A DNA stretch of 8,704 nucleotides from an uncultured Lachnospiraceae bacterium (lineage in GTDB: Bacteria > Bacillota > Clostridia > Lachnospirales > Lachnospiraceae). The stretch lies in the NCBI GenBank assembly GCA_948688495.1, contig CAPQSW010000061.1, positions 1 through 8,704 of the forward strand, given 5' to 3'. A model generated the notes under the pieces. That model saw only the letters and a program-made list of their open reading frames with translations. It had not been told where the DNA came from and made no database searches. Positions 1 through 7,415 of this stretch are shown piece by piece. The number at the start of each line of letters is the position of its first letter. Position 1 is the first letter of the stretch. The position numbers and the translations under genes were made by a program.

Positions 1-96
1 GCATTTTATGAATACTTACAGGAAAATTCTGACACTCCCGAAGAAAAGCTCTTAATTATTTTCTTTTGTCCCTCTGTAATTTCCCCCATATCATAA
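1..96 (+). CDS. Possible 3' end of a plus-strand gene, cut by the window edge
   Basis: Frame 1 is open from the first base to a TAA at 94-96, giving 31 residues. The first part (AFYEYLQENSDTPEEKLL) has a normal, acidic protein-like composition; the last dozen residues are hydrophobic. The minus-strand gene to the right stops at 108, so the two would be convergent with an 11-bp gap. I do not recognise the family. A 31-codon open frame can occur by chance, so this is a low-confidence call resting only on composition and the convergent layout. Confidence 0.22.
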   Translation, partial: AFYEYLQENSDTPEEKLLIIFFCPSVISPIS

Positions 97-107
97 TATA
101 CTATTAT

Positions 108-785
108 CTACTCACTTACCACCAGATCTGCCAAATAATCCTCCTGTACCGCAGCTTTCCTGGCATGTACCCTTTTCAATGCTTCTTTTTCCTGTTCTTC
201 CATCAGCTTTTCCATCCTTTCATGGCGTTTCTCCCACCATGATTTTTCATTGTCTGTGTTAAGCGGCGAATCATCTTTAACAGGTATCCCTTCCCCGTAG
301 CACTGTTCCGGCGTTGCTCCGATGACCTGATTCCCAATCATCTTAGAACCCATGAGACCGGTACTGGAATACATGTTCCTTACCATACCCAATACTGTTT
401 TCTCCCACTCCGGATCATTTTTCATTCTCTCAAAACATTCTTCCGTAATTGTCAGTGTTCCTCCCACGCAGGTAGAGCGATACCATCCGCTGACGGGCAT
501 TTGCGACATTTCATTCATGAACCACTGTTTGTATTCGTCCATGGTCATTTCTTCTTTGGATTTCTTAGATACGCTGTTGTCATATGTAAAACCGGAATAA
601 TTCGGCGGTTGGGAGACTACCATATCCCCCGCCCATGCAGATGAACCGTTTTTTTGAGCCGCATTCTTTTTTTCCGAAGCCCCCGGCGCCTTCTGGGCAA
701 AATTTTTCATACCTGCCGTTTTCTTTCTGCTACATGCGTAGTCATATGGGTTCATCCCTATGCTGCTTAAATTAGTAATACTCAT
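108..785 (-). CDS. Conserved hypothetical protein, 225 aa (possibly the DUF6033 group)
   Basis: This is a soluble protein of unknown function with no signal peptide and no membrane segment. Residues 1-75 are rich in Ser, Lys, Asn and Ala and look disordered. Residues about 80-165 form the ordered core, with MTMDEYKQWFMNEMSQMP, then a Gly/Thr-rich stretch with the only central Cys (C106), then FERMKNDPEWEKTVLGMVRN. Residues 180-215 are a highly charged helix, probably a coiled coil, beginning KSWWEKRHERMEKLMEEQ. I recall similar proteins in Lachnospiraceae under DUF6033, but that label is from memory and not certain. The start is well supported: AAAGGAG lies 8 bases before the ATG. It follows the ABC ATPase gene by 88 bp, a spacer filled with inverted repeats, so it may be co-transcribed or separately regulated. 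Its N-terminal NLSSIG...NPYDYA pattern is reminiscent of cell-surface or flagella-associated peptides, but I would not assign a role from that. Confidence 0.8.
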   Translation of the reverse strand: MSITNLSSIGMNPYDYACSRKKTAGMKNFAQKAPGASEKKNAAQKNGSSAWAGDMVVSQPPNYSGFTYDNSVSKKSKEEMTMDEYKQWFMNEMSQMPVSGWYRSTCVGGTLTITEECFERMKNDPEWEKTVLGMVRNMYSSTGLMGSKMIGNQVIGATPEQCYGEGIPVKDDSPLNTDNEKSWWEKRHERMEKLMEEQEKEALKRVHARKAAVQEDYLADLVVSE

Positions 786-799
786 ACCTGTCTCCTTTC

Positions 800-813
800 C
801 TGTAACGTAACAG
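800..813 (-). promoter_or_regulatory. Operator-like near-palindrome CTGTAACGTAACAG
   Basis: This 14-bp element pairs at 6 of 7 positions around its centre and lies just upstream of the AAAGGAG of the 225-residue gene. Its AACGTnAC core resembles dyads bound by some MerR-family regulators, which is a family-level resemblance only. It overlaps the left arm of the larger hairpin at 807-837, so the two readings compete. Confidence 0.3.
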
Positions 814-837
814 TTCAGCCTTCGGCAGAACTGTTAC
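807..837 (-). repeat. Strong inverted repeat in the leader of the 225-aa gene
   Basis: GTAACAGTTC (807-816) is repeated exactly in reverse complement as GAACTGTTAC (828-837). Inside, GCC/GGC can pair across a three-base loop after one A-A mismatch, giving about 13 paired positions. The hairpin lies between the ABC ATPase stop and the next gene's ribosome binding site. There is no T-run after either arm, so it is not a standard terminator. An RNA-processing or stabilising hairpin, or a DNA operator, fits better. Confidence 0.6.
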
Positions 838-847
838 CCTGCAACAC

Positions 848-860
848 CAGTGTTACACTG
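848..860. repeat. Perfect 13-bp palindrome CAGTGT-T-ACACTG
   Basis: The element has 6-bp arms around a single central T and lies 14 bases beyond the ABC ATPase stop codon. It shares the GTTAC/GTAAC word with the adjacent elements at 800-813 and 807-837, so the whole 88-bp spacer is built from related half-sites. A dimeric repressor site is plausible, but no regulator is encoded in the window. Confidence 0.4.
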
Positions 861-873
861 AACTTGATTTACT

Positions 874-1563
874 CTATATTGTTGCCTTCGTCTCCCCTGA
901 AACCCACCTATAATCATTAAATTCTTTAGCGGACATAATATTATGCTCCCCATCAATCTGGATTACCTCATCGCAAAAACCACGCGCCAGCTCCAGATTA
1001 TGAACCGAGAACAAAACCATAGCTCCCTCGTCACGCCGCTCTGCCAATATTCCCTTTAATGTCGAGATACTCTCCGGATCAAGCCCGTTAAACGGTTCGT
1101 CCAAAATAAAATTCCCTGCCCCGGACAACAGAGCGGCGGCCATGTATATTTTCTGCTTCATCCCCAAAGAATAGTTCGCAATATATGCATCCAGCGCCCC
1201 ATCGAGCTTAAAAGCCCCCATCAATCCTCTTTGCAGAATCTCCGCTTTCTCCGGTTTCTGCCGGTACAGTTGGATTATAAATCTCAAATACTCCCTTCCG
1301 GTAAGATTCAGAAACATCTCCTTGCTGTCCGGGACATAGAAGAGACGGTATTTTGATTCAAATATGCTGCTCTCAATATGATCAATCAAAACCTTCCCTG
1401 AATCCATGCATTCTGGCTGTGTAATCGCCCGAAGCAGCGTTGTTTTCCCAATCCCGTTCATCCCCACAAGGGCATAGATACGGCCGCTTTCCATCTGGCA
1501 GGATACCCTGTCAAAAATCTTCCGGCTGCCGTAGCTTTTAGACAATTCATGAATCTGTATCAT
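874..1563 (-). CDS. ABC transporter ATP-binding protein, 229 aa
   Basis: This is the cytoplasmic ATPase that powers the permease encoded immediately upstream. All nucleotide-binding motifs are present: aromatic A-loop Y11, Walker A GMNGIGKT (34-41), signature YSLGMKQK (131-138), Walker B FILDEP (152-157) and switch His188. The Q-loop position reads YVPDSKEMF, with Asp (D79) where most families have Gln. I recall PD in this position in some small exporter-type ABC-2 ATPases, so this is a family trait rather than damage. Length is normal for a single-domain ATPase. AAGGAG stands before the ATG, which lies inside the end of the permease gene (17-bp overlap), so the two are translationally coupled. 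The partner permease suggests export of a peptide, lipid or drug, but nothing in the sequence names a substrate. Confidence 0.93.
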   Translation of the reverse strand: MIQIHELSKSYGSRKIFDRVSCQMESGRIYALVGMNGIGKTTLLRAITQPECMDSGKVLIDHIESSIFESKYRLFYVPDSKEMFLNLTGREYLRFIIQLYRQKPEKAEILQRGLMGAFKLDGALDAYIANYSLGMKQKIYMAAALLSGAGNFILDEPFNGLDPESISTLKGILAERRDEGAMVLFSVHNLELARGFCDEVIQIDGEHNIMSAKEFNDYRWVSGETKATI

Positions 1564-3031
1564 AAAAATCTCCTTTGCAGAATTTCCAGTAACCGTACTC
1601 CCCCGCCGCCACTCCGGCGCCTGCCAGACAGGCGAATGGAAGAAGCGGAATAGGAACCCATTTCCCGCCGACCAGAATGATTTCCACGACTGTTAAACTT
1701 GCTGCCGTAATCAATACAATCACTTTACTTATGTTCCCATGGAGCAGTTCGTTCGTACTGTTTACGATCCTGGGCATTTTCAAATCAATACAGACTCCCA
1801 GCCACACACATACATAATTCATCGAAGTGCCATAAAACAGGAGCAGGAAGGTGTTCATAACCGGCGGCCTTTCAAAACCGATCAGGATAAACCAAAATAA
1901 AAGTACGGTAATCTCTCCCCACAGAAATCCCTGTATTGTTTTCCATAAAAACAGCCTTCGCCCGAAAATAGGAAGAAACGCATAGCAGGATTTATTGTCA
2001 TCACTGGAATAGGCCGTACTGGAGATGGTGTTGACCGAACAACAGGACATCAGCAGAAACAGTTCTTCAACACAGGTTCCTTTAAGGCCAAACTGGCTGA
2101 AATTGTGTAACAGGAGTCTGGACAGGATTACCACTGTTATAATGTTCTTGATATTGGAGAAGAAAATCAGCTCCTTGTTTCTGGTAACGCGTTTCCACTC
2201 CAGCAGAAAATACGGGTGTTTAATATGAGATACTGATGGTTGTTTCTCTGTTTCTCTATGGCGGAAGCTCTGTACATTCAGATATCCCCGCACATACCAA
2301 TGCTTAGCGGCAAGCTTAAGAACCGCCATTAAGACGGTCATGCCTGTCAATGCTGCGCCCCAGATCCAAAGGATACTCCGTAATTCATATCCCTGCATGG
2401 CGGCTGGACTTTGTCCGGTAATGTATCGCTTCAGAACTCCGGCACTGTCAGATAAAAATCCAGGTTTATGAAAACATGAAAAAACTGTATTTCCCGCAAG
2501 CCAGGCAAGTATTAGAAAAGAACCGTATTGAAATACAACAAAAGCATATCCCACGATATCACTGGCACAAAATCTGCTGATCAGGATCGAGAACAGGATA
2601 ACTGCAATATCTAAAGCGACTGTCAGGATACAGCAGAATAGCATTGCCAAAGCCGCCTCTTTCCGGTGATGTGCTTCAAAGAGGAAAAACGGGTAAAGGA
2701 ATGTGGCACAGATACCCGATTGCAGCAGGAAAACCCTCATTCCCACGACACTTAGTATCGTCCGTACCTCCACTGGATAACAAAGAATCGTTTGAATCCG
2801 GCGGTTCATGCACAACTGGTCCGGAAGCTGATAGATTCCCAAAAATGCACAGAACCAGGCCGACAGCAGCGATACCAGCACATAGCTGTTATCTGCTGCC
2901 GAAGCCGGAAGATAATGGTTCAGTATGTACCAGACTAAATATCCTATATAAGCACCTATGAAACATAGCGAAGCAGCGACCACCGGATTCGCCTTATTAT
3001 AAAATAAAATTTTGCATAAGATACGTTTCAT
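1547..3031 (-). CDS. Multi-spanning ABC transporter permease, 494 aa (ABC-2-like)
   Basis: This is the membrane subunit of the exporter whose ATPase is encoded by the next gene. I count about 11 hydrophobic segments, for example around residues 15-37, 49-69, 91-120, 125-153, 159-187 and 217-242, with further segments in the second half to residue 490. The two halves are separated by a charged cytoplasmic stretch near 243-295 (RGYLNVQSFRHRETEKQP), suggesting a 6+5 or 6+6 topology as in two-halved ABC-2 permeases. There is no large extracellular domain, unlike the FtsX-type permease elsewhere in the window. No family name is certain. The ATG is preceded by GGAAAGG, and 25 bp separate it from the DUF1648-like gene, so the three genes form one operon. 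The C-terminus overlaps the ATPase start by 17 bp. Confidence 0.88.
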   Translation of the reverse strand: MKRILCKILFYNKANPVVAASLCFIGAYIGYLVWYILNHYLPASAADNSYVLVSLLSAWFCAFLGIYQLPDQLCMNRRIQTILCYPVEVRTILSVVGMRVFLLQSGICATFLYPFFLFEAHHRKEAALAMLFCCILTVALDIAVILFSILISRFCASDIVGYAFVVFQYGSFLILAWLAGNTVFSCFHKPGFLSDSAGVLKRYITGQSPAAMQGYELRSILWIWGAALTGMTVLMAVLKLAAKHWYVRGYLNVQSFRHRETEKQPSVSHIKHPYFLLEWKRVTRNKELIFFSNIKNIITVVILSRLLLHNFSQFGLKGTCVEELFLLMSCCSVNTISSTAYSSDDNKSCYAFLPIFGRRLFLWKTIQGFLWGEITVLLFWFILIGFERPPVMNTFLLLFYGTSMNYVCVWLGVCIDLKMPRIVNSTNELLHGNISKVIVLITAASLTVVEIILVGGKWVPIPLLPFACLAGAGVAAGEYGYWKFCKGDFYDTDS

Positions 3032-3056
3032 AGGACAGCCTTTCCGAATACAGCCT

Positions 3057-3383
3057 TCACATCATATTTATATAGGAAACCATCATAGCTGCCAGAAGGA
3101 TCACAAAGATGGCGCTGTTCATCTTAGACAGGCGGTTCTGCCAGATAAACAGCAGGTTTACAATCAATGCAATCACCGGGAACAGCCATACTCCCAGAAC
3201 ACTGGGAACCGGATAATAGGTTGTACCCGAATGCAGGATGGAAATCTGCTCCGGCAGGAAAAACAGCATAATGCCGGATAATACAAACATCAGCAGAATG
3301 ATACCAAAATTTACAGCAGCCAGTTTTGCATTGTTTTCCGTAAAGTTTTCACCAAGAATGCTTTTTAATAGTCTCCGAATCAT
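3057..3383 (-). CDS. Small DUF1648-like membrane protein, 108 aa
   Basis: This is a three-TM protein: hydrophobic segments at about 21-43, 61-81 and 88-107, with a basic N-terminus (MIRRLLKSILGE). Between TM1 and TM2 it carries FFLPEQISILHSGTTYYPVP, and a Pro in the middle of TM2 (FPVIAL). This matches the spacing of DUF1648, where a 'LP..I..H....G' segment follows the first helix, although several usual residues of that domain are missing. It is the first gene of the operon with the ABC permease and ATPase, so it may be an accessory or immunity-type membrane subunit; that is inference from position. AAAGGGG stands 7 bases before the ATG. The promoter at 3420-3448 gives a short leader of roughly 30 bases. 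Confidence 0.75.
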   Translation of the reverse strand: MIRRLLKSILGENFTENNAKLAAVNFGIILLMFVLSGIMLFFLPEQISILHSGTTYYPVPSVLGVWLFPVIALIVNLLFIWQNRLSKMNSAIFVILLAAMMVSYINMM

Positions 3384-3398
3384 AATATACCCCTTTCT

Positions 3399-3429
3399 GG
3401 ATTGCCACTGGATTGATTTATCTTATCAA
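3399..3429 (-). promoter_or_regulatory. Repeats at the start of the DUF1648/ABC operon
   Basis: TTGAT (3413-3417) and ATCAA (3425-3429) form an inverted repeat with a 7-bp spacer that covers the -10 box, a typical place for a repressor. Next to it GGATTG occurs twice (3399-3404 and 3410-3415), 11 bp apart on the same face of the helix, inside the transcribed leader. Both are short and could be chance. Confidence 0.25.
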
Positions 3430-3448
3430 GTGTAATCGCTCTTTACAA
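3420..3448 (-). promoter_or_regulatory. Sigma-A type promoter for the DUF1648-like/ABC operon
   Basis: On the minus strand the -35 box is TTGTAA (3443-3448) and the -10 box is TAAGAT (3420-3425), with exactly 17 bp between them. Four of six bases match consensus in each box. Transcription would start near 3412, about 30 bases before the ATG at 3383. It is the best promoter I can find in the window. Confidence 0.6.
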
Positions 3449-3537
3449 GGAGTAGTCCCTCTTTTGCAGACTGAGGGGCGGTTTTTGCATATGCCCTAAA
3501 ACAAAATTAGGAAAATTAATCCGAGCTATAATTGTTT

Positions 3538-4221
3538 CTATCTTGCAGGCATCTGAAATCCATCAAGCGCTTTGTTCAGATAATCATTAAACGGTTTCAT
3601 AATACGGAACAACCTCACCGTTTCCTCTATAAAAACCTCGGAATCATTCAGTGCCTCATCTGCCACCGGATACTTCAGATACCAGCTTTTAAACTTCAGG
3701 TATTCTGCCTGCGGATGCTCCTTATCATACCCGGCAGGAACATTTTTCAGCGCCGTACCCTGTACCGCAAAATATTTTAGGAACTCAGGAGAATGAATGA
3801 TTTCTCCAAACTCGTCTCCATGTTCTGCAATATAATCCCGGATCATAACAGTCGCATCCCTGAACATATTCGTAGACAATCCGCCCCTTAGAAAAGACTG
3901 TCCGCCCGGCCTGATCATGAGGTAATATCCCACTGGAACAGGCCGCTTTCCCTGAACAGAAATATGCGCACGTAAGGATGGGTTAAACGGTGACCTATCA
4001 GGGCCAAACCGGGGATACCGAACCAGCTTGAAAATACAGTCTTCCGCCTGGTTATGCAGAATAGTACTGTCAAATTCCCCGATACGGAAAATGGGCGTCC
4101 GCACCAGTTCCTCAAACTGTGTGCAGGCCGCTTCACTTTCCACTTTATGTGCATGATATCATTCCCGGTTATTATTTTCACTTAAATCATCAAGATATTT
4201 TAAGACCAATCCCATATCCAT
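3538..4221 (-). pseudogene. DUF2461 (TIGR02453-type) protein, interrupted by one in-frame TGA
   Basis: The restored protein is 227 residues, the usual length for DUF2461, a conserved soluble family of unknown biochemical role. Reading from ATG 4221 gives MDMGLVLKYLDDLSENNNRE, then TGA at 4161-4159, then YHAHKVESEA onward in the same frame. Family members have Trp here (NNREWF/YHAHK), so a single TGG-to-TGA change explains the stop. Downstream family hallmarks are intact: CIFKLVRYPRFGPDRSPFNP, the GGYY-like VGYYLMIRPGG, and FLRGGL. GGAG lies 9 bases before the ATG, next to a ten-G run. Reinitiation at GTG 4143 would give a 201-residue protein without the N-terminal helix, but no ribosome binding site precedes it. 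Recoding of TGA is unlikely, because neighbouring genes use TGG for Trp and end with TGA. The gene follows the FtsX permease by 113 bp with no terminator seen. A sequencing error is possible. Confidence 0.82.
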
Positions 4222-4232
4222 TGTCCGTATCT

Positions 4233-4242
4233 CCCCCCCCCC
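4233..4242 (-). repeat. Ten-base G homopolymer at the DUF2461 ribosome binding site
   Basis: A run of ten C on the plus strand (G10 in the mRNA) abuts the GGAG used by the DUF2461 gene. Runs of this length slip during replication, and a change here would alter the leader and possibly the ribosome binding site rather than the reading frame. It is also a place where sequencing length errors are common. Confidence 0.7.
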
Positions 4243-4334
4243 TTATTTCTTTACAGCTCTTTAATCGAAAAGAACATATATCCCTCTCCAGTCTGCGGGC
4301 AGCCATCTTTCTTATTCCTACGATTTTGTTCCCC

Positions 4335-6659
4335 CTATAGTTCATTAATCGTATCCGTAATCGCCATATTTCGAATCCGTTTTGTAGGAGCGTATACTGC
4401 CACGGCCGCACAGGTCACCACAAACACAGCAATAACACACAGCATTGTCACCGGCGGATGCCATACCATTCCGAAATACCGTGTGATCAGCAGAGTATGC
4501 AGGAAATAGCTGAGTGGAAGTCCGATTCCGCAGCCAGCCACGAGACCGGATACGGCATAGGTAAATGCTTCCGCCGTTATCATCCTGGTAAGCTGATCGC
4601 TGTCCATGCCCACTGCCCGCATGGCGCCATATTGTTTCGTCCTCGCCGCCACACTGATAGAAATGCTGTTAATGATATAGAACAAGGTAACCATTCCTAT
4701 AATTGCCAGAAATCCATAGACGCCCACCTTTACAGTAAGATAAGTGGTATTACTTCCCTTATTGCTTTCTCTTCCATCTAAAAACATCACATCGCTATCG
4801 GCAAGCTTACTGATCTGCCGTACTGTCTCGTCATCCGCATCGCCGCCAAGCTGCACGCCGACCATTGTAAGTCCCTGCTCTCCGGTCAGTCTTTCAAAAG
4901 TTTCCTGAGAACAGATGACAAGCAGTTCACTTGAAAACAGGGCTCCCGTGACAGAACAGGTGATCGTAACCTCTTTTCCTTCAATCTGAACCGTATCTCC
5001 TACCTTCAGAGGATTATCTTTATTATAAACGGTCATAACCATATCGCTGTCTCCATAAATATCAGACAAATTTCCTTCCACCACCTCATCTTTTACGCTT
5101 TCAAATAAAAACTCATCGTAGGACTCCAGATTAATATGGTCGATTCCCTGCCGCGAAGAAACAGCCGGAACATTGTCCAGATAGGCGGTTCCGAAGGCGC
5201 TCTTAACACCGGGAATCCCCAGCGCCTTCTCTTTTACATCCTGTTCAAGTACCAGCGCATTGGCATAACCGTTCAGGGTAATATCCGGCTGCCAGGATTT
5301 CAGCGTCGGCATCAGCCCCTTTGCAAAATCCATACCAATCGAGAAACATAGAATCAGAATAATCGTAAGTGCAAAAGATGCCGTCATCAGAAACCAGTTC
5401 TTTTTAGAAGCGGTTGCATGATGAATACCCAGCGTCCTTTCTACTCTTCCAACTTCCCGTTTGATCGCACGCCGCCTCGCCGGGACGGTTTCTGAATTAC
5501 CGGAAACCGCTGCAACAGGGGAAACCTTAGCCGCTCTCTTTGCAGGTGACTGCGCCGCTAACAAAACAGTAACAACACCGACCAATACGCCGCTCAGCAA
5601 TCCGACAGGACTTATGGCAAATACCTGCATGGCGGCAAATTCTCCTCCGATACCATAGCGCAGGTACGCGCATATCCCCCAACTGACCAGTGTGCCTGAA
5701 ATGACTCCCGCAGGTACAGCCGTCTTGCACCAGTTCAGGGCTTCCAGCCGCACAAACTGAATGATCTGCCGGCGGCTTGCTCCAACACAGCGCATCATGC
5801 CAAAGAATTTTGTCCGCTGAGATATATTACTATTCAGGCTTCCGGATATCATCAATACTCCTGCCAATAATACCATGACAAACAACACTGCTGCGATTCC
5901 ATATATATTTTGTATAGATTTATTCTTGCTTTGCCCTGACAGTCCCATCGTAGCAGTATTGTCAGAAATATCCTCATCTGCCAGTCCATATTGCTCCCTG
6001 ATATCTGCGGCAGTATCGGAAGACGCCTTCTGAAACTGCACATAGCAGGATGGATGTTCTCCCACTGTATTTGCCTCCATGATTGCATGATACGCCTCTC
6101 TTGTCATGTACACGGCAGCCAGATACGTCTGCCCCCTATAATATTCTTTATCATCGGAGCCAAAGCCAGATACCGTAAAAACCGTATCCCCGGCAGGCGT
6201 ATGCACCGTCACCTGGTCGCCGGCCTGTACGTCCAAAGCAAGCTTTGCATTGCTGCTTAACATCACTTCATTATCGTTCTGCGGAACACTTCCCTCTTCA
6301 AGCGCATTGACAAGCTGAGTGATATAGGTGTCGTCCACGCCGTACAAGGCGGCTTTCTTTTCGCCGATATAATAGGGCTGATCCGCATCCACATTAAAGA
6401 AATCACACCAACCGATGGCCGCGACATCTGAACGCTGCGCGATTTTTTCTGCAGTCTCCTGTGAAATACCGTTGACCCGGATATGCCAGTTTCCGTGTTT
6501 CTCCTGCAGGGATTCGCTGTTTGTCCGGACAAACATATCAGCCACACTGAAAATAGCCGTAACAAGAAACACTGAGATGATAATACACAGAAGTGTCATA
6601 CGATTCTGCCGCCTGTGTACACGTGCAGAGATCGGAATCAGGCTGAGATAACTTTTCAT
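4335..6659 (-). CDS. FtsX-family (MacB/LolC-type) ABC transporter permease, 774 aa
   Basis: This is a fused, two-halved FtsX permease. Eight membrane segments are visible at about 21-44, 252-274, 312-334, 349-370, 421-443, 645-668, 697-720 and 737-757. Large extracytoplasmic domains lie at about 45-250 and 444-644, and a basic cytoplasmic linker at 371-420. The FtsX loop motif occurs once per half: QRTKFFGMMRCVGAS (281-295) and ARTKQYGAMRAVGMD (672-686), showing an internal duplication. Proteins of this type use ATP hydrolysis in the cytoplasm to move or sense substrates outside the membrane (lipids, peptides, antibiotics); the substrate here is unknown. I chose ATG 6659 over the in-frame ATG 6677 because AAAGGAG stands 8 bases before it and because it forms an ATGA overlap with the ATPase stop, implying translational coupling. 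Confidence 0.93.
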   Translation of the reverse strand: MKSYLSLIPISARVHRRQNRMTLLCIIISVFLVTAIFSVADMFVRTNSESLQEKHGNWHIRVNGISQETAEKIAQRSDVAAIGWCDFFNVDADQPYYIGEKKAALYGVDDTYITQLVNALEEGSVPQNDNEVMLSSNAKLALDVQAGDQVTVHTPAGDTVFTVSGFGSDDKEYYRGQTYLAAVYMTREAYHAIMEANTVGEHPSCYVQFQKASSDTAADIREQYGLADEDISDNTATMGLSGQSKNKSIQNIYGIAAVLFVMVLLAGVLMISGSLNSNISQRTKFFGMMRCVGASRRQIIQFVRLEALNWCKTAVPAGVISGTLVSWGICAYLRYGIGGEFAAMQVFAISPVGLLSGVLVGVVTVLLAAQSPAKRAAKVSPVAAVSGNSETVPARRRAIKREVGRVERTLGIHHATASKKNWFLMTASFALTIILILCFSIGMDFAKGLMPTLKSWQPDITLNGYANALVLEQDVKEKALGIPGVKSAFGTAYLDNVPAVSSRQGIDHINLESYDEFLFESVKDEVVEGNLSDIYGDSDMVMTVYNKDNPLKVGDTVQIEGKEVTITCSVTGALFSSELLVICSQETFERLTGEQGLTMVGVQLGGDADDETVRQISKLADSDVMFLDGRESNKGSNTTYLTVKVGVYGFLAIIGMVTLFYIINSISISVAARTKQYGAMRAVGMDSDQLTRMITAEAFTYAVSGLVAGCGIGLPLSYFLHTLLITRYFGMVWHPPVTMLCVIAVFVVTCAAVAVYAPTKRIRNMAITDTINEL

Positions 6660-7390
6660 TCCCTGTCTCCTTTCCATTCCGGTCCGTGCATAACAGACGT
6701 CCCCCGGACGTCTTGCACCCTCCCAAAATCTGTCATTTCTCCGTCCGATACCTGTAAAATACGATCCGCTGTCTGTGCTATGCCCTTGCTGTGGGTGATC
6801 ATGATGATCGTCTGTTCATATTTTTTTGAAGCTTCTTTTAAGAGTCCGATAACCTCCCTGCTGTTCTGCGTATCCAGGTTCCCGGTTGGTTCGTCCGCCA
6901 GGATGAGAGCGGGACGGGTAATCAGCGCCCGTCCGATTGCCACTCTCTGCTGCTGACCGCCTGAGAGCTGGCTCGGCAGGTGATGCCGGCGTTCCGTAAG
7001 ATTCAATACTGCCAGCAACTCCTCCAGGTATCTCTGGTTTGGCTTCTGGTAGTCGAGCAGTACCGGAAAGATGATATTCTGTTCCACCGTCAGCTCCGGA
7101 ATCAGATTAAAACTCTGGAAAATAAACCCGATATTCCTGCGCCGAAAGACGGTAAGGCTTTTCTCCTTCATCGCGAAGATATCCTTACTGCCGATATATA
7201 TTTTGCCAAAGGAAGGCGTATCTAACGCGCCGACCATATTAAGAAGGGTACTCTTTCCGGAACCGGACTCCCCGACGACTGCCACAAATTCTCCTTTCGG
7301 CACCGAAAAACTAACTTTCTTCAGGGCATGTACAGCGGTATCGCCCTCTCCATAGACTTTAGAAATTGATTTTACTTCCAATAAATTCAC
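6656..7390 (-). CDS. MacB/LolD-type ABC transporter ATP-binding protein, 244 aa
   Basis: This is the ATPase partner of the FtsX permease. With the GTG at 7390 as residue 1, Walker A is GESGSGKST (40-48), the Q-loop is Q92 in FIFQSFNLIPELTV, the signature is LSGGQQQR (142-149), Walker B with its catalytic Glu is LILADE (162-167), and the switch His is H200. FQSFNLIP.LTV..N and ADEPTGNLD are hallmarks of the MacB/LolD group. The GTG start is preferred because AAGAGGTG lies 8 bases before it and the protein then begins at the usual point (NLLEVKSISKVYGEG). In-frame ATGs at 7429 and 7459 would add 13 or 23 residues, but both sit inside a long hairpin and have no ribosome binding site. The C-terminal 25 residues after DGEMTDFG are longer than usual and charged. 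Confidence 0.93.
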   Translation of the reverse strand: MNLLEVKSISKVYGEGDTAVHALKKVSFSVPKGEFVAVVGESGSGKSTLLNMVGALDTPSFGKIYIGSKDIFAMKEKSLTVFRRRNIGFIFQSFNLIPELTVEQNIIFPVLLDYQKPNQRYLEELLAVLNLTERRHHLPSQLSGGQQQRVAIGRALITRPALILADEPTGNLDTQNSREVIGLLKEASKKYEQTIIMITHSKGIAQTADRILQVSDGEMTDFGRVQDVRGTSVMHGPEWKGDRE

Positions 7391-7415
7391 AGATACAACA
7401 CCTCTTTCTTCATAT

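Noticed and set aside
41..65. Inverted repeat AAGAAAA / TTTTCTT as a terminator for the left-edge gene
   Set aside because: The arms are 7 bp, pure A/T-rich with an 11-base loop, too weak for an intrinsic terminator, and it would lie before the putative stop at 94-96.
2644..2961. Plus-strand open frame opposite the ABC permease
   Set aside because: It is antisense to a well-supported membrane protein gene, with Pro/Ser/Arg-rich composition typical of a shadow frame and no ribosome binding site.
3457..3477. CCCTC...GAGGG hairpin as terminator between DUF2461 and the next operon
   Set aside because: It has only 5-bp arms with an 11-base loop. The T-rich run follows on the plus strand, where there is no gene to terminate, not on the minus strand.
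4159..4161. TGA read as tryptophan or selenocysteine
   Set aside because: Other genes here use TGG for Trp and end with TGA. The family position is Trp rather than Cys, and no selenocysteine-type hairpin is apparent after the codon.
3915..4181. Minus-strand open frame overlapping the DUF2461 gene
   Set aside because: It is the +1 frame of the DUF2461 coding region, has no family resemblance, and its start is inside the N-terminal part of the restored gene.
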